Counted from the first letter of the stretch, positions 12,491-23,998 are shown. The stretch is DNA of 64,000 nt from Lethocerus indicus (GCA_019843655.1 JACDQD010000009.1:1059750-1123749); one strand, 5' to 3'. Notes: generated from the sequence alone by a model not told the origin. Numbers and translations are program-made.

Positions 12491-15165
12491 TTATCTGGTC
12501 TTTCGCCAGACCGGTTTCGGCCGCTCGCCGTCTTCAGTAGCGCCGTACTGGCACATTTCCACATTTATTGGCGATGTTTCTGCGGACAGTTAATAGATTC
12601 AACGATCTGTTTAGGGCTTTTGCACAGAAATCGCGCCTTGAATCGACACTGAAGACTGTAGATTTCGCGTGTTTCTGTCTCCTCGCGCCGGTTTCGGCCG
12701 CTCGCCATCTTCAGTAGCGCCGTACTGGCACATTTCCACATTTATTGGCGATGTTTCTGCGGACAGTTAATAGATTCAACGATCTGTTTAGGGCTTTTGC
12801 ACAGAATTGACACTGAAGACTGTAGATTTCGCGTGTTTCTGTCTCCTCGCGCCGGTTTCGGCCGCTCGCCGTCTTCAGTAGCGCCGTACTGGCACATTTC
12901 CACAATTATTTGGCGATACGCGACTCGTAGAATTCATTAGGTTTCTGCAGACAGTTAATAGATTCAACGATCTGTTTAGGGCTTTTGCACAGAAATCGCG
13001 CCTTGAATCGACACTGAAGACTGTAGATTTCGCGTGTTTCTGTCTCCTCTCGCCAGTCTGGTCCTTCGCCGTCTTCAGTAGCACCGTACTGGCACATTTC
13101 CACATTTATTGGCGATGTTTCTGCGGACAGTTAATAGATTCAACGATCTGTTTAGGGCTTTTACACAGAATTGACACTGAAGACTGTAGATTTCGCGTGT
13201 TTCTGTCTCCTCGCGCCGGTTTCGGCCGCTCGCCGTCTTCAGTAGCGCCGTACTGGCACATTTCCACATTTATTGGCGATGTTTCTGCGGACAGTTAATA
13301 GATTCAACGATCTGTTTAGGGCTTTTGCACAGAATCGACACTGAAGACTGTAGATTTCGCGTGTTTCTGTCTCCTCGCGCCGGTTTCGGCCGCTCGCCGT
13401 CTTCAGTAAAGCACCGTACTGGGCACATTTCCGCATTTATTGGCGATGTTTCTGCGGACAGTTAATAGATTCAACGATCTGTTTAGGGCTTTGCACAGAA
13501 TCGACACTGAAGACTGTAGATTTCGCGTGTTTCTGTCTCCTCGCGCCGGGTTCGGTCCGCTCGCCGTCTTCAGTAGCGCCGTACTGGCACATTTCCACAT
13601 TTATTGGCGATGTTTCTGCGGACAGTTAATAGATTCAACGATCTGTTTAGGGCTTTTGCACAGAATTGACACTGAAGACTGTAGATTTCGCGTGTTTCTG
13701 TCTCCTCTCGCCGCTTTCGGCTCGCTTCGCCGTCTTCAGTAGCGCCGTACTGGCACATTTCCACATTTATTGGCGATGTTTCTGCGGACAGTTAATAGAT
13801 TCAACGATCTGTTTAGGCTTTTGCACAGAATCGACACTGAAGACTGTAGATTTCGCGTGTTTCTGTCTCCTCGCGCCGGTTTCGACCGCTCGCCATCTTC
13901 AGTAGCGCCGTACTGGCACACATTTCCACATTTATTGGCGATGTTTCTGCGGACAGTTAATAGATTCAACGATCTGTTTAGGGCTTTTGCACAGAATTGA
14001 CACTGAAGACTGTAGATTTCGCGTGTTTCTGTCTCCTCGCGCCGGTTTCGGCCGCTCGCCGTCTTCAGTAGCGCCGTACTGGCACATTTCCACATTTATT
14101 GGCGATACGCGACTCGTAGAATTCATTAGGTTTCTGCGGACAGTTAATAGTTTTCAACGAACGATTTATGGCTTTTGCACAGAAACCGCGCCTTGAATCG
14201 ACACCGAAGACCGTAGATTTCGTCTTTCGCCAGACCGGTTTCGGCCGCTCGCCGTCTTCAGTAGCACCGTACTGGCACATTTCCACATTTATTGGCGATG
14301 TTTCTGCGGACAGTTAATAGATTCAACGATCTGTTTAGGGCTTTTGCACAGAAATCGCGCATTGAATCGACACTGAAGACAGTAGATTTCGCGTGTTTCT
14401 GTCTCCTCGCGCCGGTTTCGGCCGCTCGCCGTCTTCAGTAGCACCGTACTGGCACATTTCCACATTTATTGCCGATACGCGACTCGTAGAATTCATTAGG
14501 TTTCTGCGGACAGTTAATGGTTTTCAACGAACGTTTTATGGCTTTTGCACAGAAACCGCGCCTTGAATTGACACCGAAGACAGTAGATTTCGTCTTTCGC
14601 CAGACCGGTTTCGGCCGCTCGCCGTCTTCAGTAGCAACGTACTGGCACATTTCCGCATTTATTGGCGATGCGCGACTCGTAGAATTCATTTGGTTTCTGC
14701 GGACGGTTAATAGATTCAATGATTGATTTAGGGCTTTTGCACAGAAATCGCGCCTTGAATCGACACTGAAGACAGTAGATTTCGCGTGTTTCTGTCTCCT
14801 CGCGCCGGTTTCGGCCGCTCGCCGTCTTCAGTAGCGCCGTACTGGCACATTTCCACATTTATTGGCGATACGCGACTCGTAGAATTCATTAGGTTTCTGC
14901 GGACAGTTAATGGTTTTCAACGAACGTTTTATGGCTTTTGCACAGAAATCGCGCATTGAATCGACACCGAAAACAGTAGATTTCCTGTGTTTCTGTCTCC
15001 TCTCGCCAGTCTGGTCCTTCGCCGTCTTCAGTAGCACCGTACTGGCACATTTCCACATCTATTGGCGATACGCGACTCGTAGAATTCATTTGGTTTCTGC
15101 GGACAGTTAATAGATTCAATGATTGATTTAGGGCTTTTGCAAAGAAACCGCGCCTTATAGTAGAT
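12490..15165 (+). repeat. 165-200 bp satellite containing an FB1 arm, about 15 copies
   Basis: Each unit joins an FB1-arm segment (GTTTCTGTCTCCTCGCGCC through GCTCGCCGTCTTCAGTAGC) to about 100 bp of unrelated sequence (GGCACATTTCCACATTTATT ... GACAGTTAATAGATTCAACG ... GACACTGAAGACTGTAG). Two unit types alternate: a short one (about 164 bp) and a long one with an insert containing GCGACTCGTAGAATTCATT. Many 60-120 codon minus-strand frames across it are repeat artefacts. Confidence 0.93.
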
Positions 15166-15236
15166 TAAAGTTTCTTTTTTAGCAAAATAAAATGTAATTC
15201 CAAAGTCAAAATGTTGATTACTTTTGGGTACCTCCA
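15160..15236 (+). mobile_element. Mariner-derived MITE, 3' fragment
   Basis: AAAGTTTCTTTTTTAGCAAA...GATTACTTTTGGGTACC is the right end of the MITE described at 19,150. It joins the FB1-derived satellite directly. Confidence 0.8.
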
Positions 15237-15291
15237 ACATTGCCCTTGGGACAACGTTACAGAGAAATGTCACCTTATCAACTTATTTTAT

Positions 15292-15298
<7 letters not shown>

Positions 15299-15341
<43 letters not shown>
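15299..15341. repeat. (TA)n microsatellite
   Basis: About 20 TA units, 60 bp from a mariner-MITE end. Confidence 0.97.
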
Positions 15342-15345
<4 letters not shown>

Positions 15346-15539
15346 TGATATGCGTTATAAAACTTCAAATTGAAAGCTCAAATTTCAGTTTCTCGACGTC
15401 CGGCGATTGGGCCAAATAAAAATAGACCTTCCACATACTGAGAAGTGTAATTATAGATTTTATCGATACGTCCGTGTTTAGACCGCCAACCAAGCGTTCT
15501 CGACATATTCGGCTAAAAGTTACTTAAAGTCAGTCATAT

Positions 15540-15765
15540 CGTCCCGCCGGTTCGGTCTTTCGCCAGACCGGTTTTTTCGCTGGGCCGCTCGCCGCCGTCT
15601 TCGGTAGCGCGCTGTGTCAGCCACTACGTGACGAAAAGACGTGCCACGGGCGCCGAAAGTGACTACCGAAGACGGCGCGGCCCAGCGAAGAAACCGGTCT
15701 GGCGAAAGACCGAAACGCCGGCGAGAGAGAGAGACGGAAACACACGAAATCTACGAGATCGAATT
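15540..15765. mobile_element. FB1 foldback element copy
   Basis: Inverted arms from CCGGTTCGGTCTTTCGCCAG to GTCTGGCGAAAGACCGAAAC surround a short centre. An 8-9 bp insertion (TCGCTGGG / CCCAGCGA) appears in both arms, so the arms were homogenised or copied from each other. Confidence 0.85.
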
Positions 15766-16175
15766 AAATATATTTCTAGCACGTTCCGTCCGTCCCGTAC
15801 TGAAAGTACAAAACGAACTTGAGTTTAGTCTTCAAGGTCTTCAGTAGCGTTTTGCCGGAGCAAAATTCCCCCCCCCCTTCAATGACGTTGGCCCCGCAGA
15901 GAAAGTAGTTTTTATTGAACCTCGGATAATAAGCGCTTTATTTAATAGTATTGAAATAAAACGCGAAACTAAGTCCGAAACCGAAAGCTCGACTGGGGAA
16001 TAACCAGCGGCCGTTGGGGAATTCCCCCTTTTAAAGTCCTCCTTTCGGTCCGAACTTTCAGTAAGTGTCACACGTGTTTTTAAACGAAACCGGTTGCCGG
16101 CATTTAAAAGTGGAATATTTGATTTTTGAAAAGCTTCCTTCTTTAAAATACCTCTTTTGTGTGGTCTGGTTGGTA
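15766..16175. other. Unassigned stretch
   Basis: No recognisable gene. A C-homopolymer lies near 15,870, and short frames on both strands have no family match. Confidence 0.25.
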
Positions 16176-16177
16176 TA

Positions 16178-16372
16178 TCGGTTTCCAGACCTGTTTCGGC
16201 CGTTCGCCGTCACCGGTAGCGGCGTTTGCGGTTTCCGGTCGGCAGTTTCGATGCTTTCCGATCGTATGACAACGAGAAACATGCAGAGTGCCCGACGGCG
16301 ACTACTGAAGACGCGGAGCTACTGAAGAAGACGGCGAACGGCCGAAACCGGTCTGGCGAAAGACCAGAACGG
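16178..16372. mobile_element. FB1 foldback element copy, rearranged
   Basis: The left arm has CGGCCGTTCGCCGTCACCGG. The right arm shows CTACTGAAGA twice (near 16,302 and 16,319) before GCGAACGGCCGAAACCGG, indicating a small internal duplication. Confidence 0.8.
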
Positions 16373-16374
16373 CT

Positions 16375-17060
16375 ATTTATAGTTCTCTCCTATGTCTGTA
16401 CTCTGTGTGTGTGTCTAACTTGTTGGGCAGGATCGCGAAATCCTGCGGAAGGGTTTTTTTTTTCTGTCAGTAAACATAAAAATTCCGGCGATGAAAATAT
16501 CCTCGGGAAGGGAATATTTTTAATATATTCTTAATAGCACTTGTCAATCGGTCGAATGGGGCCCAAAAATATTGAATTATAATTTCTAAAAATCCGACTA
16601 TTAGAAGACTGCCGGCTTGATACATAATCTATTTATATTCAACGGATAAATTCAATATATTCAATTGATCAATTTGCTAGAGTCGGAATCACAGCCAGTC
16701 ATTAATATTCGACCTCGATTTGATGACTAATTACAAAAAATTAACGGTCCGATACCGTACTCTGGATAAGAACTGACCATTATGCAATTGATAAAGATAT
16801 ATAAGGTAATTTTTATGTATAAATTTTTGAATTATGACTAACTTCAGGTAGTAATAAACATGTGGGGTCGGCCGAAACTAGTGTTTCGTGATTTTTTCTG
16901 AGCGTGCTCCAGCCCAAGGGTTTTTGCCCCTTTATATATGGGGGGGGGTTTTTTCCCAAAATTAAAAATTTGAATCGAACTGTGGCCGCCGAAATTTTGA
17001 TTATTTTCGAAATATTTTTCAACACAGAAAACGCGTTGTTCTATCGTCTAACGCTCCGTT
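16375..17060. other. Unassigned AT-rich stretch
   Basis: Contains short T and G homopolymers but no recognisable gene or repeat family. Confidence 0.3.
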
Positions 17061-17064
17061 TGTA

Positions 17065-17172
17065 CTGACCCTAGACTTTCAGCTGACGAAGGGTTTTTTT
17101 TTTAATAGGGTTGCCCTTTTTTCTGCAAGAGACTGTGGCGAATTCAAATCTTGCGTTAATTTTGGGACACCC
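17065..17172 (-). mobile_element. GTGTCCC-type MITE, solo right end
   Basis: Matches the right arm of the 43,522-43,858 element: TTTCAGCTGACGAAGGG, a T run, AATAGGGTTG, GCGAATTCAAATCTTGCG and the terminus TTAATTTTGGGACAC. It is followed by a TA-rich target. Confidence 0.75.
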
Positions 17173-17359
17173 TATATATATATATAAGTTACAGAAAAGT
17201 TTTCGTTGAAAATGCCAAAATTCGGGCTATCAAATTTGCGTTATCCGCATTTTTGTTACGCAATTTCCTATTGCGGCTTAACCGCCGCCAACCAAGGTCC
17301 AGAGTAGTATTACGCGATATCCTACCTGAAGTTAGTCGTAATTCAAGGATTAGTAGTTC

Positions 17360-17610
17360 GTTGTGTTTCTGTCTTCCTCTCTCGCCGCCGGTTCGGTCTT
17401 TCGCCAGACCGGTTTCGGCCGCTCGCCATCTTCAGTAGTTAGTCGCTGTCGGCACTTTGGATGTTCCCCCCGGGCATCCTCATGCACTGTCATTTGTACC
17501 GCGGTGTTTGTACCAGTCTGTCGGCCTCGAATAACAGCCGCTACTGGAGACGGGCGGACGTGGCAGAAACCGGTCGAAAGTGGCGAAAGGCCACACCATT
17601 TCAACCGAAA
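17360..17610. mobile_element. FB1 foldback copy, diverged right arm
   Basis: The left arm (GTTCGGTCTTTCGCCAGACC to CCATCTTCAGTAG) is intact. The right side (GCTACTGGAGACGGGCGG) is diverged. Confidence 0.7.
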
Positions 17611-17689
17611 TATGAAATCATAACAGCGAGTCTAATAAACTCAATGAGACGGAAACAGATCTACGCTCTATTCCAATACTGTCGCAGAC

Positions 17690-18005
17690 CGCAAAGGGGG
17701 TCTGGCAAAAGACCGAACAACGAACTGACAGACACCAGAGTCTACTGGTAGACCGGAGTTTCGGCCGCTCGCCGTCTTCAGTAGTCGCTGTGTTGTTAGT
17801 CACTGTCGGCACTTTGGATAATCAGTATACTGACAACGAGACAGTACAGTACATGTAAGTGACGGTGACAGTGGGCAGCGAGCGAGGATGCTACCGCGAA
17901 AACGTTCAATGCGCGTCGCCGCAGTGCCGACAGTGACTGACACACGCTACTGAAGATGGCGAGCGGCAGAAACCAGCGAGGGGACCAAAACAGGTATATT
18001 AAACT
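17690..18005. mobile_element. FB1 foldback copy abutting the SLC26 exon
   Basis: Left arm near 17,745-17,790. Right arm GCTACTGAAGATGGCGAGCGG at 17,948-17,968, ending at the family terminus CAAAACAGGTATATTAAAC at 17,987-18,005, only 45 bp upstream of the SLC26 splice acceptor. The element therefore supplies most of the sequence directly 5' of that exon. Confidence 0.8.
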
Positions 18006-18049
18006 GAAAATTGTCGAGTGTATTATATATCGTGTGGAACGTGTCGCAG

Positions 18050-19137
18050 ATGTGCCGGGGTGCGACGGTGGCACGTGGAAGTCGGCGTGCAAGAGGATGG
18101 TGAAATCGCGCGTGCCGATCTTTGGCTGGCTGCCGGAGTACAACTGGAGGGAGGACCTGGTGGCCGATTCCGTCTCCGGCTTCACCCTGGCCTGCATCCA
18201 CGTACCCCAGGGCCTGGCCTTCGCCGTGCTGGCCAACGTCGACCCCATACTCGGCCTCTACACCTCCTGTTTCTCCGCCCTGGTCTACTGCCTCCTGGGG
18301 ACGGCTCAGGTCGGCTCCTTCGGGCCGGTGGCAATAGCCTCGATGCTGATAGGCGAGGCGGTCGCCGAGAACGCCGGCTCGGGCTTCACCAACGACGAGA
18401 TATCTTCCGCCATCACCTTCAACATCGGCCTCTACTACCTCCTCGCGTTCTTCCTCAGGCTGGGCGTACTGGCGTCCGTCTTCACCAAGCCCTTCACCTC
18501 CGGCTTCATAACCGGCTGTACGGTCCACGTCATAGTCAAGACTCTGAAACTCCTCCTCGGGCTTAGGTACGCCAACGAGTACGGCGTACTGAACCTGTAC
18601 AAGAACCTCTACAACCTGTACGGCCATCTGGGCGAGACCAATTTGCCAACAGTCGTATTCTCCGCCAGCGTCCTCACCCTCCTCGTCCTCAACCTCACCG
18701 TCCTGAAGCCGATGGTCGGCCGTTGCACCAAAGTGATACTGCCCACCGAAGGGATAGTGATGGTGCTCGCCATAGTCGTCTCGTACGCGTGTTCGCTGAG
18801 CGACGCCGGCGTCCCGATGGTCGGCCGAGTCCCCACCGGCCTGCCGGTCTTCAGGGCGCCCTCAATGTCGGCCTCGGTCCGTCTCTGGGCGCCGGCCCTC
18901 GTCGTCGCCGCCATCAACTACTCGACGACGACCAGCATGACAATGATGTTCAACAAGGGCCTGCGCACCAACCAGGACCTCTTCGCTCTGGCCGTATCCA
19001 ACCTGCTCTGCTCCAACATCCAGTGCATATCCATCGGCAATTCGATGATGCGGACCGTCATTGCGAAAGCGCTGGGTGTCAGGACGCTTCTATCCAGTAT
19101 CATATCCTCTTTCTTCTTGATATTCGTCATTCTCTTT
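18050..19137 (+). CDS. SLC26 anion transporter, large internal exon
   Basis: This exon encodes 362 residues covering most of the membrane domain of an SLC26 (sulfate permease/prestin-like) anion exchanger of the plasma membrane. Family marks in order are RVPIFGWLPEYNWREDL before the first helix, IHVPQGLAFAVLANVDP, the GLYTS segment of the sulfate-transporter signature, then a run of hydrophobic helices and NQDLFALAVSNLLCS near residue 320. The frame is clean with no indel. The 5' edge is a CAG acceptor at 18,047-18,049 and splits a Asp codon (phase 1). The 3' edge is TTT|GTAAGT, phase 0. The acceptor has a poor pyrimidine tract, so the start is less certain. N-terminal exons are not found in the window. 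Transport substrate (sulfate, chloride, bicarbonate or oxalate) cannot be told from this sequence. Confidence 0.93.
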
Positions 19138-19149
19138 GTAAGTTTTATA

Positions 19150-19375
19150 CATATATATTACCCAAAAGTAATCGACAATTTGATAAGACGTATTTCGGTC
19201 TTAGAAGAGTTCCTCAAGAAAGGAGAATCGAAAATTTGCCGGAAAAGTGGCGGCGGAGAGTTGTCGATAATATCGGTGAAAATATATAGTGGATTAAAGT
19301 TTCTTTTTTAGCAAAATAAAATGTATTCCAGAGTCAAAACGTCGATTACTTTTGGGTACCCCTAATATTATGTTT
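19150..19375 (+). mobile_element. Mariner-derived MITE (M1), most complete copy
   Basis: Inverted termini ACCCAAAAGTAATCGAC and GTCGATTACTTTTGGGT flank about 220 bp. Between them one frame reads ...IENLPEKWRRRVVDNIGENI then stop, which resembles the C-terminal tail of Tc1/mariner transposases (known family pattern). M1 is thus an internally deleted mariner that keeps its transposase tail and right end. It sits 13 bp after the SLC26 splice donor. Confidence 0.82.
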
Positions 19376-19475
19376 CGGTGTTTTTCTCTCGGAAATTTCG
19401 GATAAAACCGCGCGGGTCAACTCCCGGATTATTGCCAGGACATAACGCGAAATTGACGCAATAAAGTCACATTTC
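19376..19475 (+). repeat. Segmental duplicate of 24,570-24,650
   Basis: GGATAAAACCGC ... GTCAACTCCCGGATTATTGCC and GGACATAACGCGA recur downstream of the second SLC26 exon, also directly after an M1 copy. Confidence 0.85.
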
Positions 19476-19621
19476 AGTCTATACCGTTTTCGGAAATTCA
19501 TTCGCAGAGTTCATTATTTTGAACGAAAATTGAAAATCTCATTTCGGGCATAAATAATCGAAAGCCTGTATTTATTTTCAAGGCATTGTTACCTGGAATA
19601 ATCTCATTTTATAAACGTAAC

Positions 19622-19626
<5 letters not shown>

Positions 19627-19680
<54 letters not shown>
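19627..19680. repeat. (TA)n microsatellite
   Basis: About 27 TA units at the left edge of an M1 copy. Confidence 0.97.
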
Positions 19681-19682
<2 letters not shown>

Positions 19683-19724
19683 AGTATAGGCAATGTATTG
19701 ATTGGTTTTTGTAGAGTATTAGGT

Positions 19725-19915
19725 GTATTGTACCCGAAAGTACAATTTGACAAGATGTATTTCGGGCCTTGAGAGGAGTTCCTCAAGAGAGAGGGGAAAT
19801 CGCGAAAATTTGCCGGAAAAGCGGCAGTTGGAGAGATAATATCGGTGAATAAATATAGTGGATTAATAATTAAAGTTTCTTTTTTGGCGAAATCGATCAC
19901 TTTTGGGTAGCACAA
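19725..19915 (+). mobile_element. M1 mariner MITE copy
   Basis: GTACCCGAAAGTACAATTTG at the left, the GAGGAGTTCCTCAAGAGAG core, ATTTGCCGGAAAAGCGGC, and the right end ATCACTTTTGGGTA. Confidence 0.8.
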
Positions 19916-20445
19916 CACATAACATAAGTCATCGACTGTAAGTCCGATTAAGGAAATTGATGACCGTTTTCCCGGCTGAAATAGGCCCTGAACCACCGAA
20001 ATTTCAAGTGACTTTATTTTTTGTTAATAAAAATCTAGGGGGCTTTCTACATTTATACGCTCAATTATTATAGAGGCTGCTTGGATTGCTTTTACGATAA
20101 TTAACAATAAAAGACCCGAAGACTCGAGCCACATCCATTAGAATGAAGCAAACTGCGAAAATGTCGATGGACTCTAAATATCCGGCCGGTTTTGAAGCTT
20201 TTGACAGTTTCAGTAGTGGAAAATTTTACCGAAACCCGGTTCAAAGTCCGCACAAACACAGAATAGTCGCCGACGTCCATTGTCCCAGTTATCGTGATGA
20301 AAAACTGTCGTTTCCAGCGAAAAATTCACGCCCGAATTTCGCCGCCTCAATAGTTTTTTTTCAGTTTCTCAACATTCGCGCTCTGCGAGAACGAAATATC
20401 GAACGAATCCGAATACCGTCGGAATCGAAATTCCAGAGAGTAAAG
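19916..20445. other. SLC26 intron sequence, unassigned
   Basis: A 123-codon plus-strand frame starts at 20,143, but its last 25 codons lie in a MITE end and the rest matches nothing I know. I treat it as non-coding intron. Confidence 0.4.
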
Positions 20446-20800
20446 TGTGTCCCCAAAATTGACGCAAGATTTGAATTTGGCCACTGCATTCTTGCAGTAA
20501 AGTTGCCGTATTAAAAAAATTTTTAAAAACCCATTCGACAGCCGATAGTTTAGGGTCAGTAGAAATGGAGACCGTTTTCGTTGTCGAACAATATTTGAAA
20601 AATAATGAAAATTCGGCGGCCACAGTGAAGGGAGCAATTGAAATATTCGGGCAGAATCGAAGTCGATATCGAAGCAGTGATTGTGAACTTCGACACGTTG
20701 ATGCGGATTTTTCGAAAAAATCATTTTCAAATGGTTTTTCTTTCAGTAGGGTTGTCCCGACTCTCAATGCAAGAACGGTGGCGAATTCAAATTTTACGTT
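20446..20800. mobile_element. GTGTCCC-type MITE copy, right end lost
   Basis: The left arm begins GTGTCCCCAAAATTGACGC and continues to CGACAGCCGATAGTTTAGGG. The inverted right arm (CAGTAGGGTTGTCCCGACTC ... GGCGAATTCAAATTTTACG) runs straight into the 90-bp satellite, which has replaced the terminal bases. Confidence 0.75.
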
Positions 20801-21935
20801 CGTTCTTTCGCCGGACGGGTTTCGGCCGCTCGCCATCTCCAGTAGCCGCAGTTGCGTCAACAAAACGTCGTCGATCCGTAGATTTCGGTTCGTTCTTTTC
20901 GGCCGGACGGGTTTCGGCCGCTCGCCATCTCCAGTAGCCGCAGTTGCGTCAACGAAACGTCGTCGATCCGTAGATTTCGGTTCGTTCTTTCGCCGGACGG
21001 GTTTCGGCCGCTCGCCATCTCCAGTAGCCGCAGTTGCGTCAACGAAACGTCGTCGATCCGTAGATTTCGGTTCGTTCTTTCGCCGGACGGGTTTCGGCCG
21101 CTCGCCATCTCCAGTAGCCGCAGTTGCGTCGTCGTCGCGTAGTTCGGTTCGTTCTTTCGCCAACAGTGGCCGCACGCGTCAAACAGAAGGCGTCGGACGA
21201 TTTCGGTTCGTTCGCCGGACGGTTCGTTCTTTTCGGCCGGGTTTCGCAGTAGCCGCGCGATAACGAAATCGTCGATCCGTAGATTTCGGTTCGTCCTTTC
21301 GCCGGACGGGTTTCGGCCGCTCGCCATCTCCAGTAGCCGCAGTTGCGGTCGTCGATCCGTAGATTTTTCGGCCGCGTCGCCGATCCAGTAGCCGCAGTTG
21401 CGTTTCGCCGTCATCCGATTTCGGTTCGTTCTTTCGCTTTGGACGTTCTTTCGGCCAAACGTCGCCGCATCGTCGTCGATACGTAGATTTCGGTTCGTTC
21501 CGTAAATTTTTCCGCTTTCGGACGGGTTTCGGCCGCTCGCCATCCAGTAGCCGCACAACAGAACGTCGTCGATCCGTAGATTTCGGTTCGTTCTTTCGCC
21601 GACGGGTTTCGGCCGCTACAGTAAGTTGCGTCGTCGTCGATCCGTAGACGGGTTTCGGCCGCTCGATTTCTCAACAGAACGTCGTCGCCGTCCGAGCCGT
21701 TTCGGCCGCTCGCCATCTCCAGTAGCCGCAGTTGCGTCAACGTAGAGAACGTCAGTCGCGTCGATACGTAGATTTCGGTTCGTTCGCCGGACGGGTTTCG
21801 GCCGCTCGCCATCTCCAGTAGCCGCAGTTGCGTCAACAGAACGTCGTCGATCCGTAGATTTCGGTTCGTTCTTTCGCCGGACGGGTTTCGGCCGCTCGCC
21901 ACCTCCAGTAGCCGCAGTTGCGTTAACAAAACGAC
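20800..21935 (+). repeat. 90-bp satellite built on an FB1 arm, about 12 copies
   Basis: The first four units are spaced 90-92 bp apart and nearly identical. Each joins the FB1 segment GGTTTCGGCCGCTCGCCATC (then TCCAGTAGC) to CGTCGATCCGTAGATTTCGG and TTCGTTCTTTCGCCGGACGG. Units from 21,180 to 21,720 are scrambled and truncated. Long Arg/Asn-rich minus-strand frames across it are artefacts. Confidence 0.93.
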
Positions 21936-22290
21936 TGCATATTATAATTTATTCCGAGTATTTTTTTTTGTTCGCCGCCACATAAGTCGAACAATATTCG
22001 CATTTGCGTCAACGTTCGATTGTACACCAATTTTTTTTTTTTAGTGCCCAGTAAATGGGAATCGCACTCGTTTTTCGAGTGTTCAGATGACACAGTTCGA
22101 TCTCTCTGGACAATGGCGTTATCCGTTTAATTAATCGCGTTAATTGAACCGATCGAAAGGACCTCGTGCGCGTTTCGAGTGTCCCGCGTGACCGCATTAA
22201 TAAAAAAAAAGTTATTAATTAATAAAGTATTTCAAATAATATTTCCGACCTATAGACGCCGCTCTGTTCGAAAACGAAGAGGGAGGAGAC
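21936..22290. other. SLC26 intron sequence, unassigned
   Basis: T homopolymers and ordinary mixed sequence. No gene or repeat recognised. Confidence 0.35.
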
Positions 22291-22291
22291 G

Positions 22292-22530
22292 TTTAACATA
22301 CCTGTTTTGTGGTCGCCTGTCCGGCCTTTCGCCAGACCGGTTTCGGCCGTTCGCCATCTTCAGTAGCGGTGTCGGTCACTGTCGGCACTTTGGACGTTTT
22401 TCGTGGGGGCATCCTCACTGCACTGTGTCACTTGTACTGTGTACCGACAGTGACTGACGCCGTGCTACTGAAGATGGCGGGCGGCCGAAACCACCGGCGA
22501 GAGGAGACAAAAACACACGAAATCTAAGGT
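22292..22530. mobile_element. FB1 foldback element copy
   Basis: Left terminus GTTTAACATACCTGTTTTGT and arm to CCATCTTCAGTAGC; right arm CTACTGAAGATGGCGGGCGG to GAGGAGACAAAAACACACG. It is followed by ATAATGGATTCATTATAATG, a palindrome-like spacer also found at 28,264 and 28,519. Confidence 0.88.
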
Positions 22531-22559
22531 ATAATGGATTCATTATAATGTGGTCACAG

Positions 22560-22790
22560 ATTCCTCTCACTGGTTCGGTGTTTCGCTAGACCGGTTTCGG
22601 CCGTTCGCCATCTTCAGTAGCGTTGTCGGTCAGTTTTGGCACTTTGGATGTTTTTTTTGGGGGGTGGCATCCTTACTGCCCACTCTCACTTGTACCGTGT
22701 ACCAAAGTGACTGACGCCGCGCTACTGAAGATGGCGAGCGGCCGAAACCGGTCTGGCGAAAGACCGAAACGAATTCCCCAACTGGAGGAA
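22560..22790. mobile_element. FB1 foldback element copy
   Basis: Arms CCTCTCACTGGTTCGGTGTT...CCATCTTCAGTAGCG and CGCTACTGAAGATGGCGAGC...GGCGAAAGACCG around a GGGGTGGCATCCTTACTGCC centre. Confidence 0.88.
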
Positions 22791-23029
22791 ATACCGACCT
22801 CGAGATATGGGTTCGGTCGGTGGAATTTCGACCGTATTTTAAGATAACGTCAGTGACTCTATCCGCGTGGATTAGAGCTTTCTCGGAAGGCATTCCAAGT
22901 CCAGTTAAGATAACCTATATCTGAGTTATTTTTCCGCTTATACGCCCCGGTAAAAAAGTATTTATTACCTCATTCACTTATCTTTTCCAATTGACGATAG
23001 GAAAAGAACGCGCTGAAATCAAAAGAATT

Positions 23030-23765
23030 CTCGGACAGAGTTCTCGGACGGTTCTTGGACATTTTCGGACGGTTCTCGGACAGTTTTCGGACAGTTTTCG
23101 GACAGTTCTCGGACAGATTTGTCGGACAGTTTCGGACAGTTTCGACAGATTTCTCGGACAGTTCTCGGACAGAGTTCTTGGACAGTTCTCGGACAGTTCT
23201 CGGACAGTTCTCGGACAGTTCTCGGACAGTTCTCGGACAGTTCTCGGACAGTTCTCGGACAGTTCCCGGACAGAGTTCTTGGACAGTTCTCGGACAGTTC
23301 TCGGACAGTTCTCGGACACTTTTCGGATAGTTTTTGGACAGTTCCCGGACAGAGTTCTTGGACAGTTCTCGGACACTTTTCGGACAGTTTTTGGACAGTT
23401 CTCCGACATTTCTCAGACAGATTTGACGGACACTTCTCGGACAGTTCTCGGACAGTTCTCAGTCAGTTCTCGGACAGCGTTCTTGGACAGTTTTCGGACA
23501 GGTCTCGGACACTTCTCGGACAGCTGCAGGACAGTTCTCGGACAGTTGCAGGACAGTTCTCGGACAGAGTTCTGGACAGTTCTCGGACAGAGTTCTTGGA
23601 CAGTTTTCGGAGTTCTCGGACACTTGCAGCACAGTTCTCGGACAGTTGCAGGACAGTTCTCGGACAGTTGCAGGACAGTTCTCGTACAGAGTTCTCGGAC
23701 AGAGTTCTCGGACACTTCCAGGACAGTTCTCGGACACTTTTCGGACAGTTTTTGGACAGTTCTCT
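23030..23765 (+). repeat. 11-bp minisatellite, array 1
   Basis: About 65 copies of GGACAGTTCTC with TTTTC, GAGTTC and TGCA variants. Because 11 is not a multiple of three the array reads the same in every frame, giving an 11-residue peptide period (DSSRTVLGQFS) and spuriously open frames of up to 269 codons on both strands. Confidence 0.95.
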
Positions 23766-23998
23766 GTTATCCCCGTAACCGTTATGTTAGATACTTATAA
23801 TGCCGATACCATTTATGTCCATATAGTTTATTTTAACGCCCGATATAATTACGTTAGATACACATAGATACTTGTTACGGTGATTGTCATGATTTTAGGG
23901 CTCATTACGCCGAATCCCATCATTATGTTGAATACCTTAATATTACTTTGATGCCTATTAAATATATACCTGTTGTTGTTGTTGTGCTGCCACGGCAG

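Noticed and set aside
12490..15120. Array of similar 64-119 codon minus-strand frames resembling a gene family
   Set aside because: They coincide unit for unit with the FB1-derived satellite and contain no protein-like conservation pattern.
18018..18627. Other frames over the SLC26 exon
   Set aside because: Shadows of a clear SLC26 membrane-domain frame; Arg/Pro-rich and without domains.
22991..23800. Frame of 269 codons with a DSSRTVLGQFS peptide period
   Set aside because: Produced by an 11-bp tandem repeat that is open in all frames on both strands; no start context or domain.
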